A stretch of DNA of 64,000 nt from the NCBI GenBank assembly GCA_963704475.1, contig OY969900.1, forward strand, positions 496,001 to 560,000, in the 5' to 3' direction. The translations under genes and the position numbers were made by a program. Below, in pieces: positions 35,791 through 44,422 of this stretch (within the stretch, counting starts at the first letter, position 1; every line of letters begins with the position of its first letter). Under the pieces are notes generated by a model. The model was given only the letters and a program-made list of their open reading frames with translations, made no database searches and was not told the origin of the DNA. The stretch is from UBA9655 sp963704475 (GTDB taxonomy: Bacteria > Pseudomonadota > Alphaproteobacteria > UBA9655).

Positions 35791-35828
35791 AAAAATAGTA
35801 AATTGTCATAAATACTAAGGAGGAATAA

Positions 35829-36281
35829 ATGATGAATCTCACAAAATTACAACAAGAATACACAAAAGACTTCTATGGATGGATCATGCATAATGCCGCC
35901 CTCTTGCGTCAGAGGAAATTTTCAGAAATAGATGTAGATCATGTTGCGGAGGAACTTGAAGATATGGGGGGAAGTGCCAAAAGAGAACTCGTTAACCGGC
36001 TCGGCATTCTTCTTGCCCATCTCTTAAAATGGAAGTACCAACCTCGTTATCAAGGAAAAAGCTGGAAATATATAATAAAAGAGCAGCGTCGTCGGCTCTC
36101 CAGACTTCTTAAAAAAAACCCAAGCTTGAAACATGATATCGACGAAAGCTTCAAAGAAGCCTACGGAGATGCCATATTCATAGCAACAAAAGAAACAAAG
36201 CTAGATGAAGAGGACTTTCCTGAAACGTGCCCCTTTAGCTTGAGCGAATGCCTTGATGATGACTTTTTTCCTGAGGCATAG
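35829..36281 (+). CDS. DUF29 family protein
   Basis: 150 residues with the DUF29 pattern: YTKDFYGWIMHNAALLRQRKF, DHVAEELEDMGGSAKREL, LLAHLLKWKYQP and SWKYIIKEQRRRL. DUF29 proteins are small helical proteins of unknown function that are frequent in cyanobacteria and alphaproteobacteria, often in multiple copies and near mobile or toxin-antitoxin genes. It lies on the opposite strand between hepT and pdhB, with its own promoter and strong ribosome-binding site. It ends 10 bases before the convergent pdhB stop. Confidence 0.87.
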   Translation: MMNLTKLQQEYTKDFYGWIMHNAALLRQRKFSEIDVDHVAEELEDMGGSAKRELVNRLGILLAHLLKWKYQPRYQGKSWKYIIKEQRRRLSRLLKKNPSLKHDIDESFKEAYGDAIFIATKETKLDEEDFPETCPFSLSECLDDDFFPEA

Positions 36282-36291
36282 AGGGAAGCGC

Positions 36292-37284
36292 TTACGAACG
36301 ATAACACACCCGCTTTACAACGTTCACAATGTCCTCTACTTGCGGTAAAGCCAAGTATTCTAAATTGGCCGCGTATGGCATAGGCACATCCGCACCCGTC
36401 ACCCGCACGCACGGCGCATCAAGGTAGTCAAACGCTTCCTCCATCATGAGCGCTGCGATTTCAGACCCAATCCCCGCAAAGGGCCAGCTTTCTTCAACAG
36501 AGACAATGCGGTTTGTCTTCATGACGGATTCAACAATTGTTTCGCGATCAAGGGGGCGTAAGGTCCGCAGATCAATCACCTCGGCCTCAATTCCTTCTTG
36601 TGCCAAGAGCTCGGCGGCCTGGAGGGCTTTGCCGACCATCAAAGAGAAGGCCGTAATCGTTACATCTTTTCCTTCTCGTCTCACAAGGGCTTTACCGATG
36701 GGAAGAACATACTCAGGATCTGAGGACACATCGTCAAAGGTAACCCCATAAAGAAGCTCATTCTCTAAAAAAACAACAGGATTTGGGTCACGGATGGCCG
36801 CTTTGAGTAACGCTTTTGCATCCCCTGCACTATAGGGGCTCACAACCTTTAGCCCAGGGCAATGGGCGTACCAACTTGCAAAACAATGGGAATGTTGTGC
36901 CCCTACCCGAGACGCTGCGCCATTAGGACCTCGGAAAACAATCGGGCACCCCATTTGCCCGCCTGACATATAAAGTGTCTTAGCAGCAGAGTTAATAATT
37001 TGATCAAGGGCTTGCATGGAAAAATTAAAGGTCATGAATTCAATAATGGGACGAAGACCTCCAAACCCGGCACCCACCCCAAGACCCGCAAATCCATGTT
37101 CCGTAATCGGCGTATCCACAATCCGTTTGGGGCCAAATTCATCCAAAAGACCTTGGCTCACCTTATAGGCCCCATTGTATTCCGCCACTTCTTCTCCCAT
37201 GAGGAAGACCGTTTCATCGCGGCGCATTTCTTCTGCCATTCCCTCTCGAAGGGCTTCTCTGACTGTCATTGAAACATGGGTCAT
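36292..37284 (-). CDS. pdhB: Pyruvate dehydrogenase E1 subunit beta
   Basis: Beta chain of the alpha2beta2 E1 that decarboxylates pyruvate with thiamine diphosphate. 330 residues: REALREGMAEEMRRDETVFLMGEEV, the GxGxG-like GLGVGAGFGGLRPI, RGPNGAASRVGAQHSHCFASW and ESWPFAGIGSEIAA. Unlike many alphaproteobacterial PdhB proteins, it has no N-terminal lipoyl domain. Its ATG overlaps the pdhA stop by one base (TAATG). The DUF29 gene converges on its 3' end. Confidence 0.95.
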   Translation of the reverse strand: MTHVSMTVREALREGMAEEMRRDETVFLMGEEVAEYNGAYKVSQGLLDEFGPKRIVDTPITEHGFAGLGVGAGFGGLRPIIEFMTFNFSMQALDQIINSAAKTLYMSGGQMGCPIVFRGPNGAASRVGAQHSHCFASWYAHCPGLKVVSPYSAGDAKALLKAAIRDPNPVVFLENELLYGVTFDDVSSDPEYVLPIGKALVRREGKDVTITAFSLMVGKALQAAELLAQEGIEAEVIDLRTLRPLDRETIVESVMKTNRIVSVEESWPFAGIGSEIAALMMEEAFDYLDAPCVRVTGADVPMPYAANLEYLALPQVEDIVNVVKRVCYRS

Positions 37285-38264
37285 TAGGCTACCTCCTCTT
37301 TTAAGACATCCGTGTAAAGCTCTGATGGATCTGGCTCTGGAGAGGTTTTAGAAAACTCCACCGCTTCCAACACAACCGCCTTAACGGTGTCATCTATTTC
37401 TTTAATGGAAGCCTCAGATATTTTAAGCGTCTTTGTCATATAGGTATGAAAGAGATCAATAGGATCACGGGTTTCTTTGACATGTTCAACTTCTTCTTTT
37501 GAGCGATATTTTGCCGGGTCAGACATAGAATGGCCTCGATATCGATAGGTATCCATTTCCAAAATATAAGGACCCTTCCCGGAACGCGCATGATCAATAG
37601 CCCGCTTTGCGGCTTCTATAACGTCGAGGAGATGCATCCCATCGACCTTCTCCCCAGGGATTCCCCACCCTTGACCGCGGCCATAAAAATTTGGCCCCGC
37701 TGCATGACGGGCAACGGATGTTCCCATGGAATATCCATTGTTTTCAATAACATACACAACGGGGAGTTTCCACAAAGCAGCCATATTGTACGACTCATAC
37801 ACTTGACCTTGATTTGCCGCCCCATCTCCTAAGGAGGTCACGCAAACTCCCTGATCTTCCTTATATTTATGAGCAAACGCAAGGCCCGTCCCAATAGGAG
37901 CTTGCGCCCCCACAATCCCGTGTCCCCCATAGAAATTCTTCTCACGACTAAACATGTGCATGGATCCCCCTTTACCTTTAGAGTATCCATCCCTTCGGCC
38001 TGTAAGCTCTGCCATCACGCCTTTTGGATCCATCCCACAGGCCAACATATGGCCATGGTCTCGGTAAGCGGTAATAACGCTATCTTGGGGTTTTAAGACT
38101 GATTGGATGCCAACGACAACGGCTTCTTGGCCAATATAAAGATGGCAAAAACCTGCAATGAGCCCCATACCATAAAGCTGAGCCGACCGCTCTTCAAATC
38201 GACGAATAAGCAGCATGTCATGATAGGCTTTTAAAGCCTCTTGTTGAGAAAGGGATTGTGCCAA
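37284..38264 (-). CDS. pdhA: Pyruvate dehydrogenase E1 subunit alpha
   Basis: Binds thiamine diphosphate: the GDGAANQGQVYESYNMAALW stretch is the GDG-x(26-28)-NN cofactor motif, closed by VIENNGYSMGTS. The phosphorylation-loop-like YRYRGHSMSDP is also present. 326 residues, normal for the Gram-negative/mitochondrial type of E1-alpha. First gene of the pdhA-pdhB pair with one-base overlap. A candidate promoter lies just upstream. Confidence 0.96.
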   Translation of the reverse strand: MAQSLSQQEALKAYHDMLLIRRFEERSAQLYGMGLIAGFCHLYIGQEAVVVGIQSVLKPQDSVITAYRDHGHMLACGMDPKGVMAELTGRRDGYSKGKGGSMHMFSREKNFYGGHGIVGAQAPIGTGLAFAHKYKEDQGVCVTSLGDGAANQGQVYESYNMAALWKLPVVYVIENNGYSMGTSVARHAAGPNFYGRGQGWGIPGEKVDGMHLLDVIEAAKRAIDHARSGKGPYILEMDTYRYRGHSMSDPAKYRSKEEVEHVKETRDPIDLFHTYMTKTLKISEASIKEIDDTVKAVVLEAVEFSKTSPEPDPSELYTDVLKEEVA

Positions 38265-38296
38265 AATTTAACCTCTTCTTTGCTAATACTGGTGCA

Positions 38297-38325
38297 TCCT
38301 TACCCAGAAATGAGTAAATTGACAA
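38297..38325 (-). promoter_or_regulatory. Candidate pdhAB promoter
   Basis: Minus-strand TTGTCA (38325-38320) and TAAGGA (38302-38297) with a 17-base spacer, about 30 bases before the pdhA start. Confidence 0.4.
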
Positions 38326-38371
38326 CCCCATCTGTTCCTTATGTGTCATGACTAAAAAGAAGCAGTGCCTC

Positions 38372-38402
38372 TTTTACCTCTCCCCTTGTGGGAGAGGTAA
38401 AA
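38372..38402. repeat. Family E palindrome, single hairpin
   Basis: TTTTACCTCTCCC, loop CTTGT, then the exact complement: a 13-bp stem closed by four A-T pairs. Same hairpin as at 229-255. It follows the ald stop on the minus strand by 9 bases and could act as a bidirectional terminator. Confidence 0.65.
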
Positions 38403-38410
38403 GTGTTTGT

Positions 38411-39520
38411 TCAGCAGGATGACAAGGGATGGTATTCATACCCCAACTCCCGCGCTACGGCTTCATGGGTCACTTGGCCTTGGTAGATATTAAGGCCTGC
38501 CCTCAGGTGGGGATCGTCAGACAGGGCCTGCTTATAGCCTTTTGTGGCCAACGCCATGACAAAAGGTAGGGTGGCATTGTTAAGAGCAAAGGTGGACGTA
38601 CGCGCAACTCCCCCTGGCATATTGGTCACACAATAATGGATAATACCATGTTCACTATACGTGGGATGGGTAAACGTCGTTGGGCGACTCGTCTCAAAAC
38701 ATCCGCCCTGATCAATGGCCACATCCACAAGCACAGATCCTTTGCGCATTTTTTTAATCATTGCCTCTGAAACGAGCTTAGGCGCTGCTGCCCCAGGGAT
38801 AAGAACGGCGCCAACCACGAGGTCAGAGTCTGTTACACTGCGTTCAATCGCTTCGACCGTAGGATAAAGCGTCCGCAGCCGTGACCCAAAAAACATGTCT
38901 AATTCAGCTAAGCGGGAAAGAGACTTGTCGAAAATGGTTACGTCTGCTCCCAGACCTACAGCCATCCGTGCAGCATTTGTTCCCACAACACCTCCCCCAA
39001 GAATCGTAACCTTCCCCGGCTGAACGCCCGGAACGCCCCCGAGAAGCACACCTGCTCCCCCCTTTTCTTTCTCTAGGAAATGGGCGCCTGCTTGAATGGA
39101 CATACGTCCTGCAACTTCGCTCATCGGCGTAAGTAAGGGGAGGCCTCCTTTTGGAGACGTGACGGTTTCATAAGCGATTGCGATACATCCAGACTTTAGA
39201 AGACCTTTCGTCTGTTCAGAGTCTGCCGCAAGGTGGAGAAAGGTAAAGATAACCTGTCCCGGACGCAGCAAGTTACATTCATTGGGTTGCGGCTCTTTAA
39301 CCTTAACAATCATATCAGCTGTGGCAAAAACCTCTGAAGCGGTCGAGACAATTGAAGCCCCTGCAGCTTCATACGCCTGATCACTTACCCCAATGCCGTC
39401 CCCCGCATGGGTTTCTACAATCACCTGCTGGCCCTGATGAGTAAGTTCCCGTATGGAAGACGGTACAAGACCGACCCGATATTCGTTGTCTTTAATTTCT
39501 TTTGGAACGCCAATAATCAT
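38411..39520 (-). CDS. ald: Alanine dehydrogenase
   Basis: NAD-dependent reversible conversion of L-alanine to pyruvate and ammonia. 369 residues from the ATG at 39520, which follows AAGAGGAG; an upstream in-frame start at 39541 is weaker. IGVPKEIKDNEYRVGLVP, VKVKEPQPNE (substrate Lys), FTFLHLAAD (catalytic His), the NAD-binding VTILGGGVVGTNAARMAVGLGA and the final Asp in VDVAIDQGG are all present. Placed next to the PDH genes, it would feed host alanine into acetyl-CoA. Confidence 0.95.
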   Translation of the reverse strand: MIIGVPKEIKDNEYRVGLVPSSIRELTHQGQQVIVETHAGDGIGVSDQAYEAAGASIVSTASEVFATADMIVKVKEPQPNECNLLRPGQVIFTFLHLAADSEQTKGLLKSGCIAIAYETVTSPKGGLPLLTPMSEVAGRMSIQAGAHFLEKEKGGAGVLLGGVPGVQPGKVTILGGGVVGTNAARMAVGLGADVTIFDKSLSRLAELDMFFGSRLRTLYPTVEAIERSVTDSDLVVGAVLIPGAAAPKLVSEAMIKKMRKGSVLVDVAIDQGGCFETSRPTTFTHPTYSEHGIIHYCVTNMPGGVARTSTFALNNATLPFVMALATKGYKQALSDDPHLRAGLNIYQGQVTHEAVARELGYEYHPLSSC

Positions 39521-39593
39521 GTGATTTCTCCTCTTAATCAATTTATACTCCTCACCAATGAAGACACCGATGGGCTATCCTTCGGTGTCTTCC

Positions 39594-39681
39594 CCCCGAA
39601 AGCGGGGATCCATGGATCCCAGATCAACACATTCTAGCATTTTCTCCGAAAATGAAGAATATGTAAGTCTGGGATGACACA
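39594..39681. repeat. Dispersed repeat family B copy 3, inverted
   Basis: CATGGATCCCAGATCAACAC followed by ATTCTAGCATTTTCTCCGAA and ending GTCTGGGATGACAC: the reverse of the family B core seen at 16922 and 21870, shortened on its outer side. Just 8 bases beyond the 3' end of the NamZ-like gene. Confidence 0.75.
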
Positions 39682-39688
39682 TTGGGAT

Positions 39689-40759
39689 CTATATAGCCTC
39701 GCGGAAGGATGTTCTCCCCATCAAAGCGTCAATAGTATAGATATCTTTTTTGCCCCCCTCAGGAGTGGTCCACTCAAAATCTTGGTACGTTTTCTTTAAA
39801 AAACCAAGAATATGTGTCCCGAGCGATAAAGAATCAAGAAGATGAGTCTCTGTCAAGATCAGATGTGCTCCTTGACACTCGCGCCCCTTAAAATCCCCGC
39901 TGTTGGGCGTAAAGGTAAGAGGGCGCGCCCGAATCCCACTTTTGGGAAGATTATTCAAAAAGTCCACAAGTTCATACGCATTGAGCCCAGGAGCACCAAA
40001 CGAGGTAAAAGGAAGGGTTGTCCCCCGTCCCTCCGAAACATTCACGCCTTCTAGCAAAACCAATGCAGGATACAGCAACACAGACTCCCAAGAGGGAAGA
40101 TTCGGCGAAGGGGGTACCCAAGGATACGCATAAGGCGCATGAAAGTGCTGACAAGGAATAACTGTAAGGGGCAGTTTTTTCTCCCCCAACGACGTATTAA
40201 AAGACGAAAGAAGCCCCCCCATCGTTTGTCCGTGCTGAAAAGGAACATCAAAATACGCAAGAAGCGAGCGATAGGCAGGATCTAACAAAGGCCCTCTCTT
40301 AGCTGGGCCAAGGGGATTTGGGCGATCACACACAATGATCTCAAGGGGAATTTCCGCGCATGCTTCAAAAAACTTTGCACAGGTGGCCGCATACGTATAG
40401 CAACGCAATCCAACATCTTGCAGGTCAATTAAGATAACGTCGATAGCGTTTGTGGTGATGAAATCAACAAATTTTTTTGAGCGGCCATATAGGCTAAAAA
40501 TAGGTAAACCTAAATAAGGATCCACCCCATCGCCTATCTCAACACCCTCTGCGATAAACCCACTCCATCCATGTTCAGGCGTTAGAATGCACTTTAAAGC
40601 AGGACCTATCTTCTCGTGAACGGCCCTTACGCCCACGAGGAAATCTTGGGTCAAAGCGCTTTGATTGGTAATAAAGCCAACATTTCTCTTTGAGAGAGAC
40701 CTCAAAAGTGTTTCGTCTTTTAAAAGATGATCTATGCCAAAGGCAGGCGTGTGCTGCAT
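39689..40759 (-). CDS. DUF1343 / NamZ-like exo-beta-N-acetylmuramidase
   Basis: 356 residues of the DUF1343 family, of which NamZ removes terminal MurNAc from peptidoglycan fragments in recycling. Characteristic blocks: NVGFITNQSALTQDF, LTPEHGWSGFIAEG, SLYGRSKK, DVILIDLQDVGLRCYTYAAT, CDRPNPLG, PSPNLPSWES and EGVNVSEGRGTTLPF. No clear signal peptide is seen at the N-terminus (MQHTPAFGIDHLL), so it may act in the cytoplasm unless translation begins elsewhere. Stand-alone gene. Confidence 0.85.
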   Translation of the reverse strand: MQHTPAFGIDHLLKDETLLRSLSKRNVGFITNQSALTQDFLVGVRAVHEKIGPALKCILTPEHGWSGFIAEGVEIGDGVDPYLGLPIFSLYGRSKKFVDFITTNAIDVILIDLQDVGLRCYTYAATCAKFFEACAEIPLEIIVCDRPNPLGPAKRGPLLDPAYRSLLAYFDVPFQHGQTMGGLLSSFNTSLGEKKLPLTVIPCQHFHAPYAYPWVPPSPNLPSWESVLLYPALVLLEGVNVSEGRGTTLPFTSFGAPGLNAYELVDFLNNLPKSGIRARPLTFTPNSGDFKGRECQGAHLILTETHLLDSLSLGTHILGFLKKTYQDFEWTTPEGGKKDIYTIDALMGRTSFREAI

Positions 40760-40832
40760 GTTTTCTTACTCTAGATTGTTGCTTTTATAGATGGTATACT
40801 CACCCAAGTTAAAAAGATAAATCCTGCAGTTC

Positions 40833-42140
40833 ATGACCCTATTATCTTCATTTCTCTCCATCCTCGCCATTCTTTTTTTTATTCTTATAGCCGGCCTCGG
40901 GTCAGCCTCAGAGGCAGCCGTACTCGCAGCATCTCGTGTACGACTTTATCACTTGGCCACAAAAGGAAATAAAAAAGCCTCGATCATATTGGGATTACAA
41001 GCTAAAATAGGGGAATTTATTAGCTCTATCATTCTGTTAAATACGTGGTCGATTACGATTGTTACCGCCCTTGCAACAGGAATTTTAAATCATCTTTTTG
41101 GCGCTGCAGGAACTGTTTATGCAGCTCTTGGCATGGGTGCCCTCATCACCATTTATGCAGAAGTGCTTCCTAAAATGTATGTTTATACATCCCCTGATCG
41201 GGTAGCGTTAGCTTTTTCGCCCTTTTTTAAGCCTCTTTTAGCACTGATGTCTCCCTTAACCAAAGCGATTCACTTCATTGCTTCTGGGTCTTTACGTCTT
41301 TTAGGAATAAAAATTAAGCATGACATCTCAGAAACGGCTTCTGCAGAAGAACTACGGGGCGCCATTGAACTTCATACGGGATCTTCGGGGGAGGTTGAGT
41401 ATGAACGCGCCATGCTTCGAAGTATTTTAGATTTAACGACCGTTGAAGTCACAGAAATCATGCATCATCGCAAGACAATATTTATGATTAATATCGATGA
41501 GCCTAAGTCAACTATCATCGACCACATCTTAACTGCCCCCTATACGCGCATTCCTCTTTGGAAAGGAAATCCTGATAATATTGTAGGGATGATCCATGCA
41601 AAGGATTTACTCAGAGTTATCCATCTTCATAAGGACTCTCCAGAAGATCTTGATATTGAAAAAATTGCAACTCCTCCTTGGTTTATTCCTGAAACAACCA
41701 CTCTCTTCTCACAACTTGCCGCTTTTCGTCAGCGAAGAGAGCACTTAGCCCTCGTTATTGATGAGTATGGCGACCTTTTGGGCATGGTCACCCTTGAAGA
41801 TATATTAGAAGAAATTGTGGGAGAAATCGTCGATGAACATGATATCGACGTTCCAGGGGTTAGAATTGCGCCAGATGGAACCTATGTCATCGAAGGCACC
41901 CTTACTCTCCGAGATCTTAATCGCCTCTATGGGTGGAACTTGCCAGATGAGAATGCAGCAACTTTAGCAGGTCTTGTTCTTTATGAGACACGCGAAATCC
42001 CCGAGGTGGGGCAGTCGTTTATGGTTCAGGGCTTCCGCATAGATATTCTCCGCCGCCATCGCCACCAAATTACGCAACTGCGGGTGACGCCTCCTCAGGG
42101 CAAAGAGTCTTTAAACGCAAAGCATGAACACGCGTCTTAA
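40833..42140 (+). CDS. CNNM/CorB-type membrane transporter with CBS domains (HlyC/CorC family)
   Basis: 435 residues: a DUF21 membrane domain with three to four helices (about 1-140; SASEAAVLAASRVRLYHLA), a tandem CBS pair (about 195-325; VTEIMHHRKTIFMINID, TRIPLWKGNPDNIVGMIHAKDLL, ALVIDEYGDLLGMVTLEDILEEI) and a C-terminal CorC_HlyC domain (VIEGTLTLRDLNRLYGW). Such CorB/YfjD proteins are implicated in magnesium or cobalt efflux with nucleotide sensing. Its last 71 bases overlap the convergent bolA 3' end. Confidence 0.9.
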   Translation: MTLLSSFLSILAILFFILIAGLGSASEAAVLAASRVRLYHLATKGNKKASIILGLQAKIGEFISSIILLNTWSITIVTALATGILNHLFGAAGTVYAALGMGALITIYAEVLPKMYVYTSPDRVALAFSPFFKPLLALMSPLTKAIHFIASGSLRLLGIKIKHDISETASAEELRGAIELHTGSSGEVEYERAMLRSILDLTTVEVTEIMHHRKTIFMINIDEPKSTIIDHILTAPYTRIPLWKGNPDNIVGMIHAKDLLRVIHLHKDSPEDLDIEKIATPPWFIPETTTLFSQLAAFRQRREHLALVIDEYGDLLGMVTLEDILEEIVGEIVDEHDIDVPGVRIAPDGTYVIEGTLTLRDLNRLYGWNLPDENAATLAGLVLYETREIPEVGQSFMVQGFRIDILRRHRHQITQLRVTPPQGKESLNAKHEHAS

Positions 42141-42351
42141 GCTCTTCCTCAAGGCATACATATACGAGTTTATGTCGCTCAATGCGACTCCGCCCGCAGA
42201 AAAGAGGAGAAACTATTATGACGCTAAAATGGCTCTCTCCCAAAGGATTATGCCCCTCGTGCCCCCTATGCTGGCGGGACTCATCCTTAACCTCTAAAAA
42301 AGAGGGGGAAAAAGAAGTGCTAAGCTTTTCTTCAATGCGTGTTTTTATCAT
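42070..42351 (-). CDS. bolA: BolA-family protein
   Basis: 93 residues from the ATG at 42351: MIKTRIEEKLSTSFSPSFLE, the loop with GESHFSVIIVSPLFCG, then RIERHKLVYVCLEEELKTRV and HALRLKTLCPEE. This is the complete BolA/IbaG pattern, including the conserved C-terminal His (VHAL) used for iron-sulphur sharing with monothiol glutaredoxins. The longer open frame reaching 42474 is read-through into a repeat (42370-42518) and not part of the gene. Its 3' end overlaps the CNNM gene by 71 bases in a tail-to-tail arrangement, an unusually deep overlap. Confidence 0.9.
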   Translation of the reverse strand: MIKTRIEEKLSTSFSPSFLEVKDESRQHRGHEGHNPLGESHFSVIIVSPLFCGRSRIERHKLVYVCLEEELKTRVHALRLKTLCPEEASPAVA

Positions 42352-42369
42352 GGAGACTCTCGCACTAAC

Positions 42370-42518
42370 GTCATTGCGAGGAGTGAAACGACGAAGCAAC
42401 CCAGTACAAATAATTATTCCGAAGGAATACAACTGAGAAACAGTGTTTAAAAATTGCAAGCCTTTCGGGCTCAAGTGTTTTCACTGGATTTCTTCGTCGT
42501 TTCACTCCTCGCAATGAC
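42370..42518. repeat. Complete MITE-like element, family C
   Basis: 149 bases bounded by roughly 36-bp terminal inverted repeats starting GTCATTGCGAGGAGTGAAAC; the two ends differ at about 3 positions. The interior is short and non-coding. The left half recurs at 4188-4275. It separates ihfA from bolA, immediately upstream of the bolA start, and could therefore carry the bolA promoter. Confidence 0.8.
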
Positions 42519-42523
42519 GACCC

Positions 42524-42823
42524 TTATTTCTTCCGTCTTTGAATTTTTTCTCTCAAATATTGAGATGACTTAAAAGAAAGAACGCGCCGCGGCGTAATCA
42601 CCGCTTCTTTTTTCGTTCTAGGATTTCGTCCAACACGCCTTGCTTTTTGTCGTACATTAAAAGATCCAAAAGAAGAAATCTTAACAAGCTCTTCCTCATT
42701 CAAAGCAACAATGATTGTCTCTAAAACAGATTCTAAAAAGTCGGCAGCAAGATTACGGGAAAGGTCGACCTCCTGCACAAGACTATCAACAATATCTGCA
42801 CGTGTAAGGGTAGTCGTAGTCAT
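42524..42823 (-). CDS. ihfA: Integration host factor alpha / HU-like DNA-bending protein
   Basis: 99-residue nucleoid protein. LTRADIVDSLVQEVDLSRNLAADFLE and VKISSFGSFNVRQKARRVGRNPRT place it in the HU/IHF family; the GRNPRTKKEAVITPRRVLSF arm has the IHF-alpha pattern rather than the HU pattern. Arm Pro and Arg residues for DNA intercalation are present. The C-terminus is Lys/Arg-rich (REKIQRRKK). Probably monocistronic. Confidence 0.88.
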   Translation of the reverse strand: MTTTTLTRADIVDSLVQEVDLSRNLAADFLESVLETIIVALNEEELVKISSFGSFNVRQKARRVGRNPRTKKEAVITPRRVLSFKSSQYLREKIQRRKK

Positions 42824-42907
42824 TCCTTCCTCCTTCTGTTTATTCTTTGAATATTTTGGATAATATCATAAAAATAGAAGCGATTCTATCCCAATCTTAA
42901 CATTGAC

Positions 42908-44173
42908 TTAATTTCCGAGAATTTTAGCCCGTACAGCCCCATCAAAAAAATGGATTTGGACGTCTTGAAGAGAGGCTGCCGTTGATTTAGAAGGAACAAG
43001 CGTTTGGTCAAGGGTTGTGACAAAAGAAAACCCACGCTCCAGTGTTCGGGTGTAGGAATAGCTCTCAAGCAGCTGTGCAAACGTTTCAAAAGAGTGCTGT
43101 GCTTTTTGAACAATGTTCATCAGGAGAGGCGAAAGACGCTGCGTCACAAGATCGATTGTGAGGTTTTGTTGTGTGAGAAAGCGGTTTTCCGCACTCACCA
43201 ACCTTTCAAAGTAATCATCCACCTTTTGCCCATGCTCTTCGATCCAGGCATCCAGAGGGGGGAGCCCTCGCCTAAGCGCTTCCAGCCGGCTTTCATAAAG
43301 GGAAAGCGTATTGCGAAGGCACATCAAGAGACGAGAGTAATGCTGGGACAGGCTTTGCGCTAAATGAAGCCTTAGAGGCACAGCAAATTCGGCCGCAGCT
43401 GTAGGGGTAGGCGCCCGTTTATCCGCCACAAAATCAACAAGCGTGATATCTGTCTCGTGCCCTATGGCAGAAATGACGGGAATTTTGCTCTCTGCCACAG
43501 CTCTCACCACATTTTCTTCGTTAAAAGCCCAAAGATCTTCAAGACTTCCTCCCCCACGGGCAACAATCAAAAGATCGGGCTTTGTTTGAAGTGTATTAAA
43601 TCCTCGTACAGCGGCCGCCACTTGAGCAGACGCCCCCTCCCCTTGAACAGCCACAGGCCACAAAAGAATGGGCACTGGGAAGCGATCCTTCACACGATGA
43701 AGAATATCTCGAATAACAGCCCCTGTCGGAGAGGTCACAATACCAATAAGCCGGGGCAGAAAAGGAAGTGGCTTTTTTCGGGATTCATCAAACAGCCCTT
43801 CCGCTGCAAACTTTCTCTTTCTCTCCTCAAGAAGTTTTAAAAGAGCCCCCTCCCCCGCCATTTCCATTCCATCAACCACAATTTGATATTTGGAACGGCC
43901 GGGATATGTCGTAAGACGTCCCAAAGCGATCACTTCCATCCCTTCTTGAGGAGTCAAGGAAAGCCCTTGAAAACTTCCTCGCCAACATACCGCATCCAAT
44001 ACAGAATCTTGATCTTTAAGAGCAAAATAGACATGTCCAGACGTGTGGCGTTTGAGTCCTGAAATCTCTCCTCGTACCCGCACGCGAGCAAAACCAACCT
44101 CAACGACTTTTTTTAAAGCAAGGGAAAGTTCTGTAACTGTATATTCAGGAAGGGGTGAAGTAAGAGGCTGCAT
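42908..44173 (-). CDS. xseA: Exodeoxyribonuclease VII large subunit
   Basis: Single-strand exonuclease acting with XseB. 421 residues: N-terminal OB fold (YTVTELSLALKKVVEVGF, VRGEISGLKRHTSGHVYFAL), the catalytic core (IGIVTSPTGAVIRDILHRVKDRFP, VARGGGSLEDLWAFNEE, SAIGHETDITLVDFVADKRAPTPTAAAE) and C-terminal coiled coil. Complete. xseB is not adjacent in the window. Confidence 0.95.
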   Translation of the reverse strand: MQPLTSPLPEYTVTELSLALKKVVEVGFARVRVRGEISGLKRHTSGHVYFALKDQDSVLDAVCWRGSFQGLSLTPQEGMEVIALGRLTTYPGRSKYQIVVDGMEMAGEGALLKLLEERKRKFAAEGLFDESRKKPLPFLPRLIGIVTSPTGAVIRDILHRVKDRFPVPILLWPVAVQGEGASAQVAAAVRGFNTLQTKPDLLIVARGGGSLEDLWAFNEENVVRAVAESKIPVISAIGHETDITLVDFVADKRAPTPTAAAEFAVPLRLHLAQSLSQHYSRLLMCLRNTLSLYESRLEALRRGLPPLDAWIEEHGQKVDDYFERLVSAENRFLTQQNLTIDLVTQRLSPLLMNIVQKAQHSFETFAQLLESYSYTRTLERGFSFVTTLDQTLVPSKSTAASLQDVQIHFFDGAVRAKILGN

Positions 44174-44422
44174 TTTCTCATCGTCCTATTGTCCATTGCA
44201 CCCAGCAACAGAATCAGTCTCCTTAGTACACTAAGCGTTTAATAGTGACTATTGACCTCAACCATGAAGGCACACATATGTTATCTTACATTTATCATAT
44301 TATCAAAAATTTTATATAAATGCAATTTAATTTTGCAAAATGGGCAATTAGAATTGAATAAAAAATTTTACTATTTTTATAATTGTGTTATAATAAATAT
44401 AAGATCAAGGAAATGTGCCCTC

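Noticed and set aside
42352..42474. N-terminal 41-residue extension of the bolA frame
   Set aside because: It is translation of the family C repeat; the BolA domain begins normally at the ATG at 42351.
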